Shown here piece by piece: positions 9,115 to 17,516 of a stretch of DNA of 64,000 bases. The notes beneath the pieces were generated by a model, which had not been told where the DNA came from, ran no database searches, and saw only the letters and a program-made list of their open reading frames with translations. The stretch covers positions 1,426,001 through 1,490,000 of the forward strand of contig JAMLJB010000001.1 of the NCBI GenBank assembly GCA_023953835.1, in the 5' to 3' direction. A program made the translations under genes and the position numbers. Source of the DNA: Rhizobiaceae bacterium. Its GTDB lineage: Bacteria > Pseudomonadota > Alphaproteobacteria > Rhizobiales > Rhizobiaceae. Numbering within the stretch: the stretch's first letter is position 1; each line of letters starts with the position of its first letter.

Positions 9115-9899
9115 TGGCCGTTCGCGTCCCCCGTTCCATATCCGGCAAGCTGTGACAGGTGCTGGACGGCCCCAAGCAGCAATTCGATGGTGCGTGTTAT
9201 GTCGGGCGCGGGCGGCTGGCTGATGACGGTGATGTAGGGAATTGTCAGCGCCGCGATTGCCTTGCCGTCCGGCGCGAGGACCGGCGCGGAAAGATTGTAG
9301 ACCCCCGCCGTCTGCATGGAGGCCATCATCTCGTAGCCACGGTCGCGCACCTGATCCAGCCGCTCGAAAAACTCCTTTGGCCGATCAGGCTTCTCGGTGC
9401 TGCGCAGGTGTTCGCCGATCATCATGCGCCGTTCCTCGTCGTCACGGAACGCCAGCAGCACATGGCCGGAGCCGGTGTCGAACAGGCTGATATGCGAGCC
9501 GACCCTGATCGAGATGCCCCAATAGCCGGGCGCTTCCTGCTGGGCGATCACCACTGCCGCGCCACGGTCGAAAACGACGAGCTGGTTCGCCTGCCGCGTG
9601 ACCTCGGCAAGCTCGCGCATGATCGGCGTGGCGAAGGAGACAAGCCGCCGCACAGGTGCGTGCAACTGGCCTAGCCCAAACAGCTTCAGCGTCAGCGAGA
9701 AGCGGTCGCCGTCGAGCCGCGTGACATAGCCGCGCCGCACCAGCCGGTCTAGCATGCGATAGAACTCGTTGGGGCTGCGCCCGAGCTTCTTCGAAATCTC
9801 CGCCTGCGTCAGGCCTCCATCGACGCTGGACAGCAGCTCAAGGATATCGAGCCCCTTGTCCAGCGCGGGCGCGCGATAGCGGTCGTCACTATCCTCCAC
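9111..9899 (-). CDS. IclR family transcriptional regulator
   Basis: 262-residue regulator with an N-terminal winged helix-turn-helix (residues about 15-75, with LTQAEISKKLGRSPNEFYRM as the recognition region) and a C-terminal IclR effector-binding domain. IclR proteins usually respond to small carboxylates or sugar acids. It starts with GTG and is transcribed divergently from the ABC importer genes, with 184 bases between the two starts, so it is the likely local regulator of the sugar-acid cluster. It is co-transcribed with the lactonase-like gene. Effector unknown; a sugar acid or lactone of the pathway is a reasonable guess. Confidence 0.93.
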   Translation of the reverse strand: MEDSDDRYRAPALDKGLDILELLSSVDGGLTQAEISKKLGRSPNEFYRMLDRLVRRGYVTRLDGDRFSLTLKLFGLGQLHAPVRRLVSFATPIMRELAEVTRQANQLVVFDRGAAVVIAQQEAPGYWGISIRVGSHISLFDTGSGHVLLAFRDDEERRMMIGEHLRSTEKPDRPKEFFERLDQVRDRGYEMMASMQTAGVYNLSAPVLAPDGKAIAALTIPYITVISQPPAPDITRTIELLLGAVQHLSQLAGYGTGDANGQ

Positions 9900-9930
9900 C
9901 TTGTTCTCTTCTCCAGTGAATTTCTTCCCT

Positions 9931-10026
9931 TACATATGCAGAAAGCTACGCAAAAGGGAAGGATCGCCTGTCCGGAACTTTATTCTTGACCAACCTGTAA
10001 AAATAATCTTTGTATATGAATGAAGC
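9931..10026. promoter_or_regulatory. Divergent iclR / sugar-importer control region
   Basis: The rightward promoter for the binding-protein gene is readable as CTTGAC (9985-9990), 17 bases, then CTTTGT (10008-10013), close to the rhizobial consensus CTTGAC-N17-CTATAT. Two related 16-mers, TACATATGCAGAAAGC (9931-9946) and TGTATATGAATGAAGC (10011-10026), agree at 11 of 16 positions. The second overlaps the -10 region and start point, so they are candidate IclR sites. Confidence 0.45.
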
Positions 10027-10083
10027 TTTGTCAACGGCGGCTTCAATGACGTGGCGGCTTTTGCCGACAAACGGGAGGAACAG

Positions 10084-11400
10084 ATGAAACACTGGTTGGC
10101 GGGCCTTGCGGCCGGCGTATGCGTATTGGCTCTGGCAGGTGGCGCTCAGGCGCAGGACCTGCCCGGAAAGTTCGAAGGCGTCACGATTGACGCCAAGCTG
10201 ATCGGCGGTCAGCAATACGAAGCGCTCTATGCGCGCATTGCGGAATGGGAGAAGGCGACCGGCGCGAAGGTCAACGTCCTCTCCAAGAAGAATCATTTCG
10301 AACTGGACAAGGAAATCAAATCCGACATCGCGTCCGGTTCGGTAAGCTGGTGCGTCGGGTCGAACCACTCGTCCTTCGCGCCGCAATATCCCGGCATCTA
10401 CACGGACCTTTCCGTGCTCTTGCCGAAATCGGAAATCGACGCATTCGTGCCCGCCAACATCGCCGCCTCGACCATCGACGGCAAGCTGGTGATGCTTCCG
10501 CGCGCTCAGTTCGACGTATCGGCGCTCTACTTCCAGAAGAGCCTGTATGAGGACGAGGCGAAGAAGAAGGAATACAAAGACAAATACGGCGTCGACCTCA
10601 CCCCGCCGGACACCTGGGAAGAGGTGACGCGGCAGGCCGAGTTCTTTGCGAATCCCCCGGATTTCTACGGGACCCAGTTCGCAGGCAAGGAAGAGGCCAT
10701 CAATGGCCGCTTCTACGAAATGGTCGTCGCAGAGGGTGGCGAATATCTCGACAAGGACGGCAAGCCTGTCTTCAATTCCGATGCAGGCGTGCGCGCGCTC
10801 GACTGGTTCGTGAACCTCTACAAGGCAAAGGCCGTGCCCGCAGGCACGACAAACTACCTCTGGGACGATCTCGGCCAGGGCTTTGCCTCGGGCACCGTAG
10901 CGCTCAACCTCGACTGGCCGGGCTGGGCCGGGTTCTTCAATGATCCGAAATCGTCCAAGGTCGCAGGCAATGTCGGCGTGAAAGTGCAGCCCAAGGGATC
11001 CTCGGGCAAGCGCACCGGATGGTCGGGCCATCACGGCTTTTCCGTGACGGAAAACTGCGCCAACAAGGAAGCCGCCGCGTCGCTGGTCTGGTGGCTGACC
11101 AATGAGGACAGCCAGAAACTCGAAGCCGCCGCCGGTCCTTTGCCCACGCGCACGGCGGTGTGGGAATGGGATATCGAGCAGGCCAAGGGAGACGCCTACA
11201 AGACGGAAGTCCTGAAGGCGTTCCAGGAGGCCGCGCAGAACGCGTTCCCGGTTCCGCAGACTGCGGAATGGATCGAAATATCGAATGCGGTCTATCCCGA
11301 GCTTCAGGCCGCCATCCTCGGCGACAAGACTTCGAAGCAGGCTCTTGACGATGCGGCCGCGAAAGCGACGCAGATTCTTCAGGACGCAGGGAAGCTGTAA
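10084..11400 (+). CDS. Carbohydrate ABC transporter substrate-binding protein
   Basis: Periplasmic sugar-binding protein of 438 residues (SBP_bac_1 type) that delivers its ligand to the importer encoded next. A clear Sec signal peptide is present: MKHWLAGLAAGVCVLALAGG followed by an AQA-Q cleavage site near residue 24. The ATG at 10084 follows GGGAGG; an upstream in-frame ATG at 10051 would spoil the signal peptide. It heads the importer operon behind the promoter at 9985. Ligand is not readable; the cluster suggests L-fucose or a related sugar or glycoside. Confidence 0.93.
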   Translation: MKHWLAGLAAGVCVLALAGGAQAQDLPGKFEGVTIDAKLIGGQQYEALYARIAEWEKATGAKVNVLSKKNHFELDKEIKSDIASGSVSWCVGSNHSSFAPQYPGIYTDLSVLLPKSEIDAFVPANIAASTIDGKLVMLPRAQFDVSALYFQKSLYEDEAKKKEYKDKYGVDLTPPDTWEEVTRQAEFFANPPDFYGTQFAGKEEAINGRFYEMVVAEGGEYLDKDGKPVFNSDAGVRALDWFVNLYKAKAVPAGTTNYLWDDLGQGFASGTVALNLDWPGWAGFFNDPKSSKVAGNVGVKVQPKGSSGKRTGWSGHHGFSVTENCANKEAAASLVWWLTNEDSQKLEAAAGPLPTRTAVWEWDIEQAKGDAYKTEVLKAFQEAAQNAFPVPQTAEWIEISNAVYPELQAAILGDKTSKQALDDAAAKATQILQDAGKL

Positions 11401-11413
11401 ACCTGTCGAGAGT

Positions 11414-11437
11414 GGCGCAGGCTGAAAGGCTTGCGCC
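11414..11437 (+). terminator. Stem-loop with GAAA loop after the binding-protein gene
   Basis: GGCGCAGGCT and GGCTTGCGCC can form a 10-bp RNA stem (two G-U pairs) closed by a GAAA tetraloop, 14 bases after the stop codon. There is no T-run, so it is more likely an mRNA-stabilising or attenuating hairpin that keeps binding-protein expression above that of the permeases than a full terminator. Confidence 0.5.
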
Positions 11438-11440
11438 GCC

Positions 11441-11486
11441 CCTCACTGCCCTGCCGGGCGTCTCTCCCCGCAAGCGGGGAGAGAGA
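11441..11486. repeat. Rhizobial-type intergenic palindromic repeat (RIME-like)
   Basis: CCTCACTGCCCTGCCGGGCG is followed by a perfect 10-bp inverted repeat, TCTCTCCCCG and CGGGGAGAGA with loop CAAG (11461-11484). This layout and wording closely resemble the mosaic palindromic elements known between genes in Rhizobium, Mesorhizobium and Brucella. Only one copy was noticed in this window. Confidence 0.6.
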
Positions 11487-11585
11487 TACTTTCATCACGG
11501 CATCGCCAATCGCCGAGATTTGCGGGTTGGCACAAACGCTGGCAACAATTCGCTCGTCCCAACCTACGGATAAGGGGCGGCGGCG

Positions 11586-11621
11586 ATGCCAATCATCAGA
11601 AACAGCAACACGAAACCATGA
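11586..11621 (+). CDS. Candidate 11-codon leader ORF coupled to the permease gene
   Basis: An ATG at 11586 with AAGGGG eight bases upstream opens an ORF of 11 codons (MPIIRNSNTKP) whose TGA overlaps the permease ATG as ATGA. The permease start itself has no Shine-Dalgarno-like sequence, so translation of this short ORF may be what brings ribosomes to it. Existence of the peptide is inference. Confidence 0.35.
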   Translation: MPIIRNSNTKP

Positions 11622-12514
11622 AATCCTGGAAACTTTCAGCCCCGCTTCTTCTTCTGCTGCCGTCCTTCATCGTGCTGGCGGCGGTGGTGGTCGTGCCGCT
11701 GTTGCTGTCGTTCTATTCCAGCTTCACGCCGTTTCGCCTGACGCGGCCTGAGACCTTTTTCGTCTTCATCGGCCTGCGCAACTACGTGACCATCCTGTCC
11801 GACTGGAATTTCTGGGTGGCCTTCGGTCGCACCGTGCTGCTGCTGACCGTTGCGCTCAACCTTGAAATGCTGCTCGGCCTCGGCCTTGCTCTTCTGGTCG
11901 AAAAAGCGTCGCGCGGGCAGCGCGTGCTGCGCACCATCATGATGTTTCCCATGATGTTCTCGCCGATCCTCGTCGGGTTCCAGTTCAAGTTCATGTTCAA
12001 CGACAATATCGGCCTCGTGAACAACGCATTGCAGGCGGTGGGTCTGACCGACCGCGCTATCCCGTGGCTGATCGACGGAACGCTCGCCTTCATCGCGATC
12101 CTGACCGCTGAGGTCTGGTCGTCCGCGTCGGTATTCGCGATCCTGATCCTCGCCGGCCTGCTTGCCATGCCAAGGGAACCCATCGAGGCGGCGCGCGTCG
12201 ACGGCTGCACCCCCTGGCAGACATTCCGCTATGTGACATGGCCCTTCCTGATGCCCTTTGCCTACATCGCCATGACGATCCGTTCGCTTGATGTCGCGCG
12301 CGCCTATGACATTGTGAAGATCATGACCGACGGCGGGCCGGCGGGCCGCACGGAGCTTATCTGGACGCTGGTTGCGCGCACCGGCTACAGCGACGCACGC
12401 ATGGGCCTCGCCAATGCGATGGCCTATTTCTCGATCCTGCTGTCGATCCTGTTCACAGTCTATTTCTTCCGCAAGCTCGCAGCTGCGCGCACGCAGATCG
12501 GCGCGGAGTGGTGA
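11618..12514 (+). CDS. Carbohydrate ABC transporter permease (MalF/UgpA type)
   Basis: Inner-membrane subunit of 298 residues with about six transmembrane helices. The EAA loop that contacts the ATPase is visible as EAARVDGCTPWQTFRYVTWP near residue 190. It pairs with the next permease in a heterodimeric type I sugar importer. The ATG at 11618 overlaps the stop of a short upstream ORF, and its own stop overlaps the start of the next gene by one base. Confidence 0.93.
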   Translation: MKSWKLSAPLLLLLPSFIVLAAVVVVPLLLSFYSSFTPFRLTRPETFFVFIGLRNYVTILSDWNFWVAFGRTVLLLTVALNLEMLLGLGLALLVEKASRGQRVLRTIMMFPMMFSPILVGFQFKFMFNDNIGLVNNALQAVGLTDRAIPWLIDGTLAFIAILTAEVWSSASVFAILILAGLLAMPREPIEAARVDGCTPWQTFRYVTWPFLMPFAYIAMTIRSLDVARAYDIVKIMTDGGPAGRTELIWTLVARTGYSDARMGLANAMAYFSILLSILFTVYFFRKLAAARTQIGAEW

Positions 12515-13386
12515 TGCCCATGGATGCCAACGCCTCCGCCCGCACGAAGAAGCGCCTGCTTTCCATCGCGCACAAGATCGCGCTGTTCCTGGCGATGCTC
12601 ATCATCTGCATGCCGGGAATCTGGATCGTCCTTTCCTCGCTGAGGCCGACCGTGGAAATCATGGCCAAGCCGCCAGTCTGGATACCTCGGGAACTCTCGC
12701 TTGAAGCCTATGTCGCGATGTTTTCCGGCGTCGGCAAGGGCGGCATTCCCGTGCTCGACTATTTCCGCAATTCGCTCATCATCTCGGTGACCTCGACGGT
12801 GATCGCAATCATCATCGGCATGGCAGGCGGCTACGCTTTCGCGCGCTTCCGGTTCAGGGGAAAGTCGGGCATGTTCCTCGGTCTGATGCTGACGCGCACC
12901 GTGCCCGGCATCGCGCTGTCGCTGCCGCTGTTCTTCGTCTTTGCCCGCGTCGGGATCATCGACACGCATTTCGGACTGATCCTCGCCTATGTGGCGCTGA
13001 ACATTCCTTTCACGATCTGGCTGATCGACGGCTTCTTCAGGCAGGTGCCGAAAGACCTCGCCGAGGCCGCGCAGATTGACGGCTGCACGCGTTGGCAGGC
13101 GTTCTGGCAGGTTGAATTTCCCCTCGCCGGACCCGGCATCGCATCGGCGGGCATCTTCGCATTCCTGACGTCTTGGAACGAATTCGCTCTCGCCTCGCAA
13201 CTCACGCGATCCATCAACTCCAAGACGCTGCCCGTCGGCCTGCTGGACTACACGGCCGAATTCACAATCGACTGGCGCGGCATGTGCGCGCTGGCGGTGG
13301 TGATGATTATCCCCGCGCTGACACTCACCTTCATTGTGCAAAAGCATCTCGTCGGCGGTCTGACCTCCGGCGCAGTGAAGGGGTGA
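12514..13386 (+). CDS. Carbohydrate ABC transporter permease (MalG/UgpE type)
   Basis: Second inner-membrane subunit, 290 residues with about six helices, and the EAA motif EAAQIDGCTRWQAFWQVEFP near residue 185. Start chosen as ATG 12514, which overlaps the preceding stop (TGATG) and has GGAG five bases upstream; GTG 12508 and 12511 are also in frame. It works with the previous permease and the following ATPase. Confidence 0.92.
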   Translation: MPMDANASARTKKRLLSIAHKIALFLAMLIICMPGIWIVLSSLRPTVEIMAKPPVWIPRELSLEAYVAMFSGVGKGGIPVLDYFRNSLIISVTSTVIAIIIGMAGGYAFARFRFRGKSGMFLGLMLTRTVPGIALSLPLFFVFARVGIIDTHFGLILAYVALNIPFTIWLIDGFFRQVPKDLAEAAQIDGCTRWQAFWQVEFPLAGPGIASAGIFAFLTSWNEFALASQLTRSINSKTLPVGLLDYTAEFTIDWRGMCALAVVMIIPALTLTFIVQKHLVGGLTSGAVKG

Positions 13387-13422
13387 CACCGAGATGACCG
13401 CACGGAAAAAGAGCATCTGAGC

Positions 13423-14520
13423 ATGGCAACCGTTTCCCTGAAAAAGCTGACGAAGCGCTACGGTCCGATGGAGGTCGTTCACGGCATCGACCTCGAAGTG
13501 GCCGACCGCGAGTTCATCGCACTGGTCGGTCCGTCCGGCTGCGGCAAGTCCACGACGCTGCGCATGATCGCGGGGCTGGAGGAAATCTCTGACGGAACCG
13601 TTGAGATCGGCGGCAAGCCGGTGAACGACCTGCCGCCGCGTTCGCGCAACATTTCCATGGTGTTCCAGTCCTATGCGCTCTATCCGCACATGACCGTACG
13701 GGAAAACATGGGCTTCTCGCTCAAGATCGCCGGACGCGCGCAAAACGAGATCAACGAGCGGGTGAACGAAGCCGCCGCCATCCTCGACCTCAACCATCTG
13801 CTTGACCGCCGCCCTTCGCAGCTTTCGGGCGGCCAGCGCCAGCGCGTCGCCATGGGCCGCGCCATCGTGCGCGATCCGGACGTGTTCCTGTTCGACGAGC
13901 CGCTTTCCAATCTTGACGCCAAGCTGCGCACGCAGATGCGCACCGAGATCAAGAAGCTGCACGCCAAGGTTCGATCCACTGTGGTCTATGTCACCCATGA
14001 CCAGGTCGAGGCCATGACGCTTTCGGACCGCATCGTCATCATGCGCGACGGCTATATCGAGCAGGTCGGCACGCCCGACGAGGTGTTTCGCCGCCCGGCG
14101 ACCCGCTTCGTTGCGGGCTTCGTCGGCTCGCCGCCCATGAACCTGCGTGAGGCGACCATGACCGGTGGGAAGCTGGCCTTCCCGAACGGTGCGACACTGC
14201 CGCTGCCGCGTCAATTCCGCGACGGCGTGTCCGCGGGCGACAAGGTCGTTTTTGGCCTGCGCCCCGACGATGTCTATCCCTCCAACCACGGGCTGCATTC
14301 CGGCGAGGCGACCGATGTCCATGAGCTGGAGTTGCCTGTCACGGTCACCGAGCCGCTGGGCAACGAGACGCTGGTGTTCGCGGATTTCGACAGCAGTGAC
14401 CTCGTCGCCCGCATGCTGAACCCCAGGCCGCTGAAATCCGGGGACAAGGTCAGGATGAGTTTCGACCTGTCGCAGGCGCATCTGTTTTCCGCCGAAACCG
14501 GAAGGTCGCTGAGGACCTGA
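13423..14520 (+). CDS. Sugar ABC transporter ATP-binding protein (MalK/UgpC type)
   Basis: Cytosolic ATPase subunit of 365 residues. Walker A GPSGCGKST, Q-loop, the ABC signature LSGGQRQRVAMGRA, Walker B VFLFDEPLSNLDAKLR and the H-loop in VYVTHDQVEAMT are all intact. The C-terminal 120 residues form the OB-fold regulatory domain typical of MalK-like proteins. It lies 36 bases after the second permease and two bases before the enolase gene, so transport and catabolism are in one operon. Confidence 0.95.
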   Translation: MATVSLKKLTKRYGPMEVVHGIDLEVADREFIALVGPSGCGKSTTLRMIAGLEEISDGTVEIGGKPVNDLPPRSRNISMVFQSYALYPHMTVRENMGFSLKIAGRAQNEINERVNEAAAILDLNHLLDRRPSQLSGGQRQRVAMGRAIVRDPDVFLFDEPLSNLDAKLRTQMRTEIKKLHAKVRSTVVYVTHDQVEAMTLSDRIVIMRDGYIEQVGTPDEVFRRPATRFVAGFVGSPPMNLREATMTGGKLAFPNGATLPLPRQFRDGVSAGDKVVFGLRPDDVYPSNHGLHSGEATDVHELELPVTVTEPLGNETLVFADFDSSDLVARMLNPRPLKSGDKVRMSFDLSQAHLFSAETGRSLRT

Positions 14521-14522
14521 CA

Positions 14523-15635
14523 ATGGCGAAGATCGAGCGTGTCGAATTGCGTATGGTCGACCTTGTTCCCAAGGTCAGGCGTACCGACGCCATCCAGAGC
14601 TTCGTTTCCCAGGAGACGCCTATCGTCACGATCACCGATGCGGACGGCGCGACCGGCACCGGCTACAGCTATACGATCGGCACGGGCGGCTCCTCGGTCA
14701 TGCGCTTGCTGGCGGATCATCTCGCGCCTCGCCTGATCGGGCGTGACGCCGACATGATCGAGGCGATATGGCACGATCTGGAATTCGCCACGCACGCCAC
14801 CACAATCGGCGCGATCACGTCGATTGCGCTCGCAGCCATCGACACCGCGTTGTGGGACCTGCGGGCGAAGAAGCAGGGCCTTCCGCTGTGGAAACTGGCG
14901 GGCGGGGCAAAGGAGCGCTGCCCGCTCTACACCACCGAGGGCGGCTGGCTGCACATCGATACCGAGGCGCTGGTCGAGGATGCCGTGCAGGCGAAGGCAA
15001 AAGGCTTCGCCGGCTCGAAGGTGAAGATCGGCAGGCCGCATGTTTCGGAAGATGTCGCGCGCCTTTCGGCGGTGCGCGCGGCGGTGGGCGACGCCTATGA
15101 GATCATGACCGACTGCAATCAGGGCTTCACCGTGGACGAGGCGATCCGGCGCGCCGAGCGGTTGCGCGACCTCGATCTCGCATGGATCGAGGAGCCTTTG
15201 CCCGCAGACGATATTGACGGGCATGTGCGCCTGTCCAACGCGACCTCAACGCCGGTCGCGGTGGGCGAGTCCCTTTATTCCATCCGGCATTTCCGTGAGT
15301 ATATGCAGAAGGGCGCATGCTCCATCGTGCAGGTGGATGTGGGCCGAATCGGCGGAATCACGCCCTGGCTCAAGGTGGCGCATGCGGCGGAAGCATTCGA
15401 CATTCCGGTCTGCCCGCATTTTCTCATGGAACTGCATGTCAGCCTCGTCTGCGCCGCGCAGAACGGGAAATACGTCGAATACATCCCCCAGCTCGATGAT
15501 TTGACGGCCTCGCGCCTGCGGATCGAGGATGGCCACGCTTATGCCCCGTCCGAACCGGGCATCGGCGTCGACTGGGACTGGGACGCGGTGATGGGAAAAA
15601 GCGTTTCCGAATTCACGCGCGAGATCGGGAGGTAA
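14523..15635 (+). CDS. Mandelate racemase/muconate lactonizing enzyme family dehydratase
   Basis: Enolase-superfamily protein of 370 residues, mandelate racemase subgroup. Catalytic features are readable: the K-x-K pair in GSKVKIG (near residue 165), metal ligands in TDCNQ, IEEPL and VGESL, and the Asp-His dyad in VQVDVGRIGG and VCPHFLMEL. This set supports abstraction of a proton alpha to a sugar-acid carboxylate, hence an aldonate dehydratase. It is clearly different from the L-fuconate dehydratase at 18.4 kb, so the cluster may process a second sugar acid. Preceded by GAGGA at seven bases. Substrate unknown. Confidence 0.88.
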   Translation: MAKIERVELRMVDLVPKVRRTDAIQSFVSQETPIVTITDADGATGTGYSYTIGTGGSSVMRLLADHLAPRLIGRDADMIEAIWHDLEFATHATTIGAITSIALAAIDTALWDLRAKKQGLPLWKLAGGAKERCPLYTTEGGWLHIDTEALVEDAVQAKAKGFAGSKVKIGRPHVSEDVARLSAVRAAVGDAYEIMTDCNQGFTVDEAIRRAERLRDLDLAWIEEPLPADDIDGHVRLSNATSTPVAVGESLYSIRHFREYMQKGACSIVQVDVGRIGGITPWLKVAHAAEAFDIPVCPHFLMELHVSLVCAAQNGKYVEYIPQLDDLTASRLRIEDGHAYAPSEPGIGVDWDWDAVMGKSVSEFTREIGR

Positions 15636-15639
15636 GCAC

Positions 15640-15969
15640 ATGCGGCGCATGGGAGCGATTCTGGGTATCAGGCCCGAGGCAATTGCGGAGTACAAGCGGC
15701 TGCACGCCGATGTGTGGCCCGAAGTTCTCGCCAAGATCGCGGACTGCAACATCCGGAACTATTCGATTTTCCTGCGGCAACCGGAGAACTTGCTGTTCGC
15801 CTATTTCGAATATCACGGCACCGATTTCGCCGCCGATTCCGCGAAAATGGCCGCCGACCCCAAGACGCAGGAATGGTGGGCCATCAACATGCCGTTGCAG
15901 GTCCCGCTCGAAACCCGCGCCGAAGGCGATTGGTGGGCGACCATGGACGAGGTGTTCCATGTCGATTGA
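15640..15969 (+). CDS. L-rhamnose mutarotase family protein
   Basis: 109-residue dimeric alpha-beta barrel of the RhaM (COG3254) family that interconverts anomers of 6-deoxy sugars. Family features include EYKRLHADVWPEVLAKI near residues 17-33, with the conserved catalytic H, and the C-terminal WWATMDEVFHVD. It starts five bases after the enolase stop with GGGAGG upstream. In L-fucose clusters such a protein supplies the pyranose anomer used by the dehydrogenase. Whether it prefers fucose or rhamnose cannot be read. Confidence 0.9.
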   Translation: MRRMGAILGIRPEAIAEYKRLHADVWPEVLAKIADCNIRNYSIFLRQPENLLFAYFEYHGTDFAADSAKMAADPKTQEWWAINMPLQVPLETRAEGDWWATMDEVFHVD

Positions 15970-15996
15970 GGCTGGGAATTGCAGAGAGCAGCCGGC

Positions 15997-17064
15997 ATGA
16001 CATTCGATCCATCAAGCCTCGCTCAATCGTGGCCCGCGCCGTCGAATCCGCGTCCGGTGGTTACCTTCGGAGCCGGTTCTATCGTGGGAGACGCACATTT
16101 TCCGGCCTATCGGAAATCCGGCATCCCGATTGCGGGGATCTATGATCCCGACCTTGAAAAGGCCGAAAAGCTTGCATCGGAATGGGGCATTGCCGCCTAT
16201 CGCACGGCGGAGGAAGCCGCTTCCGTCAAAGATGCGATTTTCGATCTTGCGACACCGCCCGCGTTCCATGCATCGGTCCTGAAAATCCTGCCGGACAATT
16301 CTGCGGCGCTGATTCAGAAACCGATGGGGAGCGACCTGCGGGGCGCAACCGAGATACTCCAGATCTGCCGTGCGAAGAATCTGACCGCAGCCGTGAACTT
16401 CCAGCTTCGCTTCGCGCCCATGATGCTGGCGCTGAAGGACGCCATCGCAAGGGGCTGGCTGGGCGAGGTGGTGGATTTCGACGCCTGGCTGGCGCTGGAC
16501 ACGCCATGGCCGCATTGGCCTTTCGTGTTGAAATCACCGCGCGTGGAACTCGCGCTGCATTCCATCCACTATCTCGACTTCATCCGGCAGGTGCTGGGTG
16601 ACCCGAAGGGCGTGCACGCGAAATCCATCGGCCATCCGAACCATACGGTGGCGCAGACCCGCACGAGTGCGATCCTGGACTATGGCGAGACCGTTCGATG
16701 CGCATTGTCGATCAACCATGACCATGCGTTCGGGCGCAGGCATCAGGCTTGCGAATTCCGGGTCTGCGGGACCGAGGGCGCTGCGTGGCTCCAGCTCGGC
16801 GTCAATCTCGACTATCCGCGCGGCGAACCCGACATACTGGAGATTCGCCCGAAAGGCGGCAGCGACTGGATTGCGGTGCCGCTCAAGGGCGAATGGTTTC
16901 CTGACGCCTTCGTCGGACGCATGGCGAATATGCAACGCTACGTGGCCGCCGAGGACAGCGAACTGGTCAGCTCCGTGGAGGATGCTTGGAACACGATGGC
17001 GTTGATCGAGGCCGCCTATCAGTCGAGCGCGGCCCCGGCCACACCTCTTGCAAGGAAGCCTTGA
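15997..17064 (+). CDS. Gfo/Idh/MocA family oxidoreductase
   Basis: 355-residue NAD(P)-dependent oxidoreductase with an N-terminal Rossmann fold ([18 protein letters not shown] near residue 27) and the family motif QKPMG around residue 110, where the lysine is usually catalytic, plus the C-terminal alpha/beta domain. It is a good candidate for the aldose 1-dehydrogenase that makes the lactone. ATG 15997 is chosen over TTG 15979 because it has a GAGAG sequence at eight bases. It sits between the mutarotase and the MaoC-like gene in one operon. Confidence 0.87.
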   Translation: MTFDPSSLAQSWPAPSNPRPVVTFGAGSIVGDAHFPAYRKSGIPIAGIYDPDLEKAEKLASEWGIAAYRTAEEAASVKDAIFDLATPPAFHASVLKILPDNSAALIQKPMGSDLRGATEILQICRAKNLTAAVNFQLRFAPMMLALKDAIARGWLGEVVDFDAWLALDTPWPHWPFVLKSPRVELALHSIHYLDFIRQVLGDPKGVHAKSIGHPNHTVAQTRTSAILDYGETVRCALSINHDHAFGRRHQACEFRVCGTEGAAWLQLGVNLDYPRGEPDILEIRPKGGSDWIAVPLKGEWFPDAFVGRMANMQRYVAAEDSELVSSVEDAWNTMALIEAAYQSSAAPATPLARKP

Positions 17065-17065
17065 G

Positions 17066-17512
17066 ATGGAAGTGGTCAGCTATTTCGAGGACTACGAGAT
17101 CGGCTCGTCCAGAAAAACGTCGGGCCGCACGATCACCGAGACGGATTTCGTCGTCCATGCCGGGCACACGGGCGATTTCTTCCCGCACCACATGGACGCG
17201 GAATTCATGAAGGACACGCCGTTCGGCCAGCGCATCGCGCACGGCACGCTGGTGTTTTCCATCGGTGTCGGGCTGACCGCCAACGTCATCAACCCCGTCG
17301 CATTCTCCTACGGCTATGACAGGCTGCGCTTCATCCGGCCCGTCTTCATCAACGACACCATCCATTCCGTGACGACCATCACCGCCAAGGAGGACGACCC
17401 GAAGCGGCCTGATGCAGGCCGCGTGATCGAGCGCCTCGAAGTGAAGAACCAGCGCGGCGAAACCGTGCTTGCCGCCGACCACATCTACGTCGTCGAACGA
17501 AGGAAGAGCTGA
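17066..17512 (+). CDS. MaoC-like hot-dog fold dehydratase
   Basis: 148-residue protein of the MaoC/R-specific enoyl-CoA hydratase type. The hydratase-2 motif is present as [12 protein letters not shown] near residues 35-46, keeping the catalytic aspartate and histidine although the usual asparagine is a phenylalanine. A typical [14 protein letters not shown] follows. ATG 17066 has AAGGAAG seven bases upstream and overlaps the previous stop region (TGAGATG). It is unusual in an L-fucose operon; together with the CoA-transferase at 6 kb it suggests that a CoA thioester or similar intermediate is handled. Substrate unknown. Confidence 0.85.
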   Translation: MEVVSYFEDYEIGSSRKTSGRTITETDFVVHAGHTGDFFPHHMDAEFMKDTPFGQRIAHGTLVFSIGVGLTANVINPVAFSYGYDRLRFIRPVFINDTIHSVTTITAKEDDPKRPDAGRVIERLEVKNQRGETVLAADHIYVVERRKS

Positions 17513-17516
17513 CAGC

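Noticed and set aside
12460..14523. Long open frame on the minus strand (687 codons) opposite the sugar permease and ATPase genes
   Set aside because: It is antisense to clearly conserved ABC genes, is rich in H, R, Q and D as GC-rich shadow frames are, and shows no domain.
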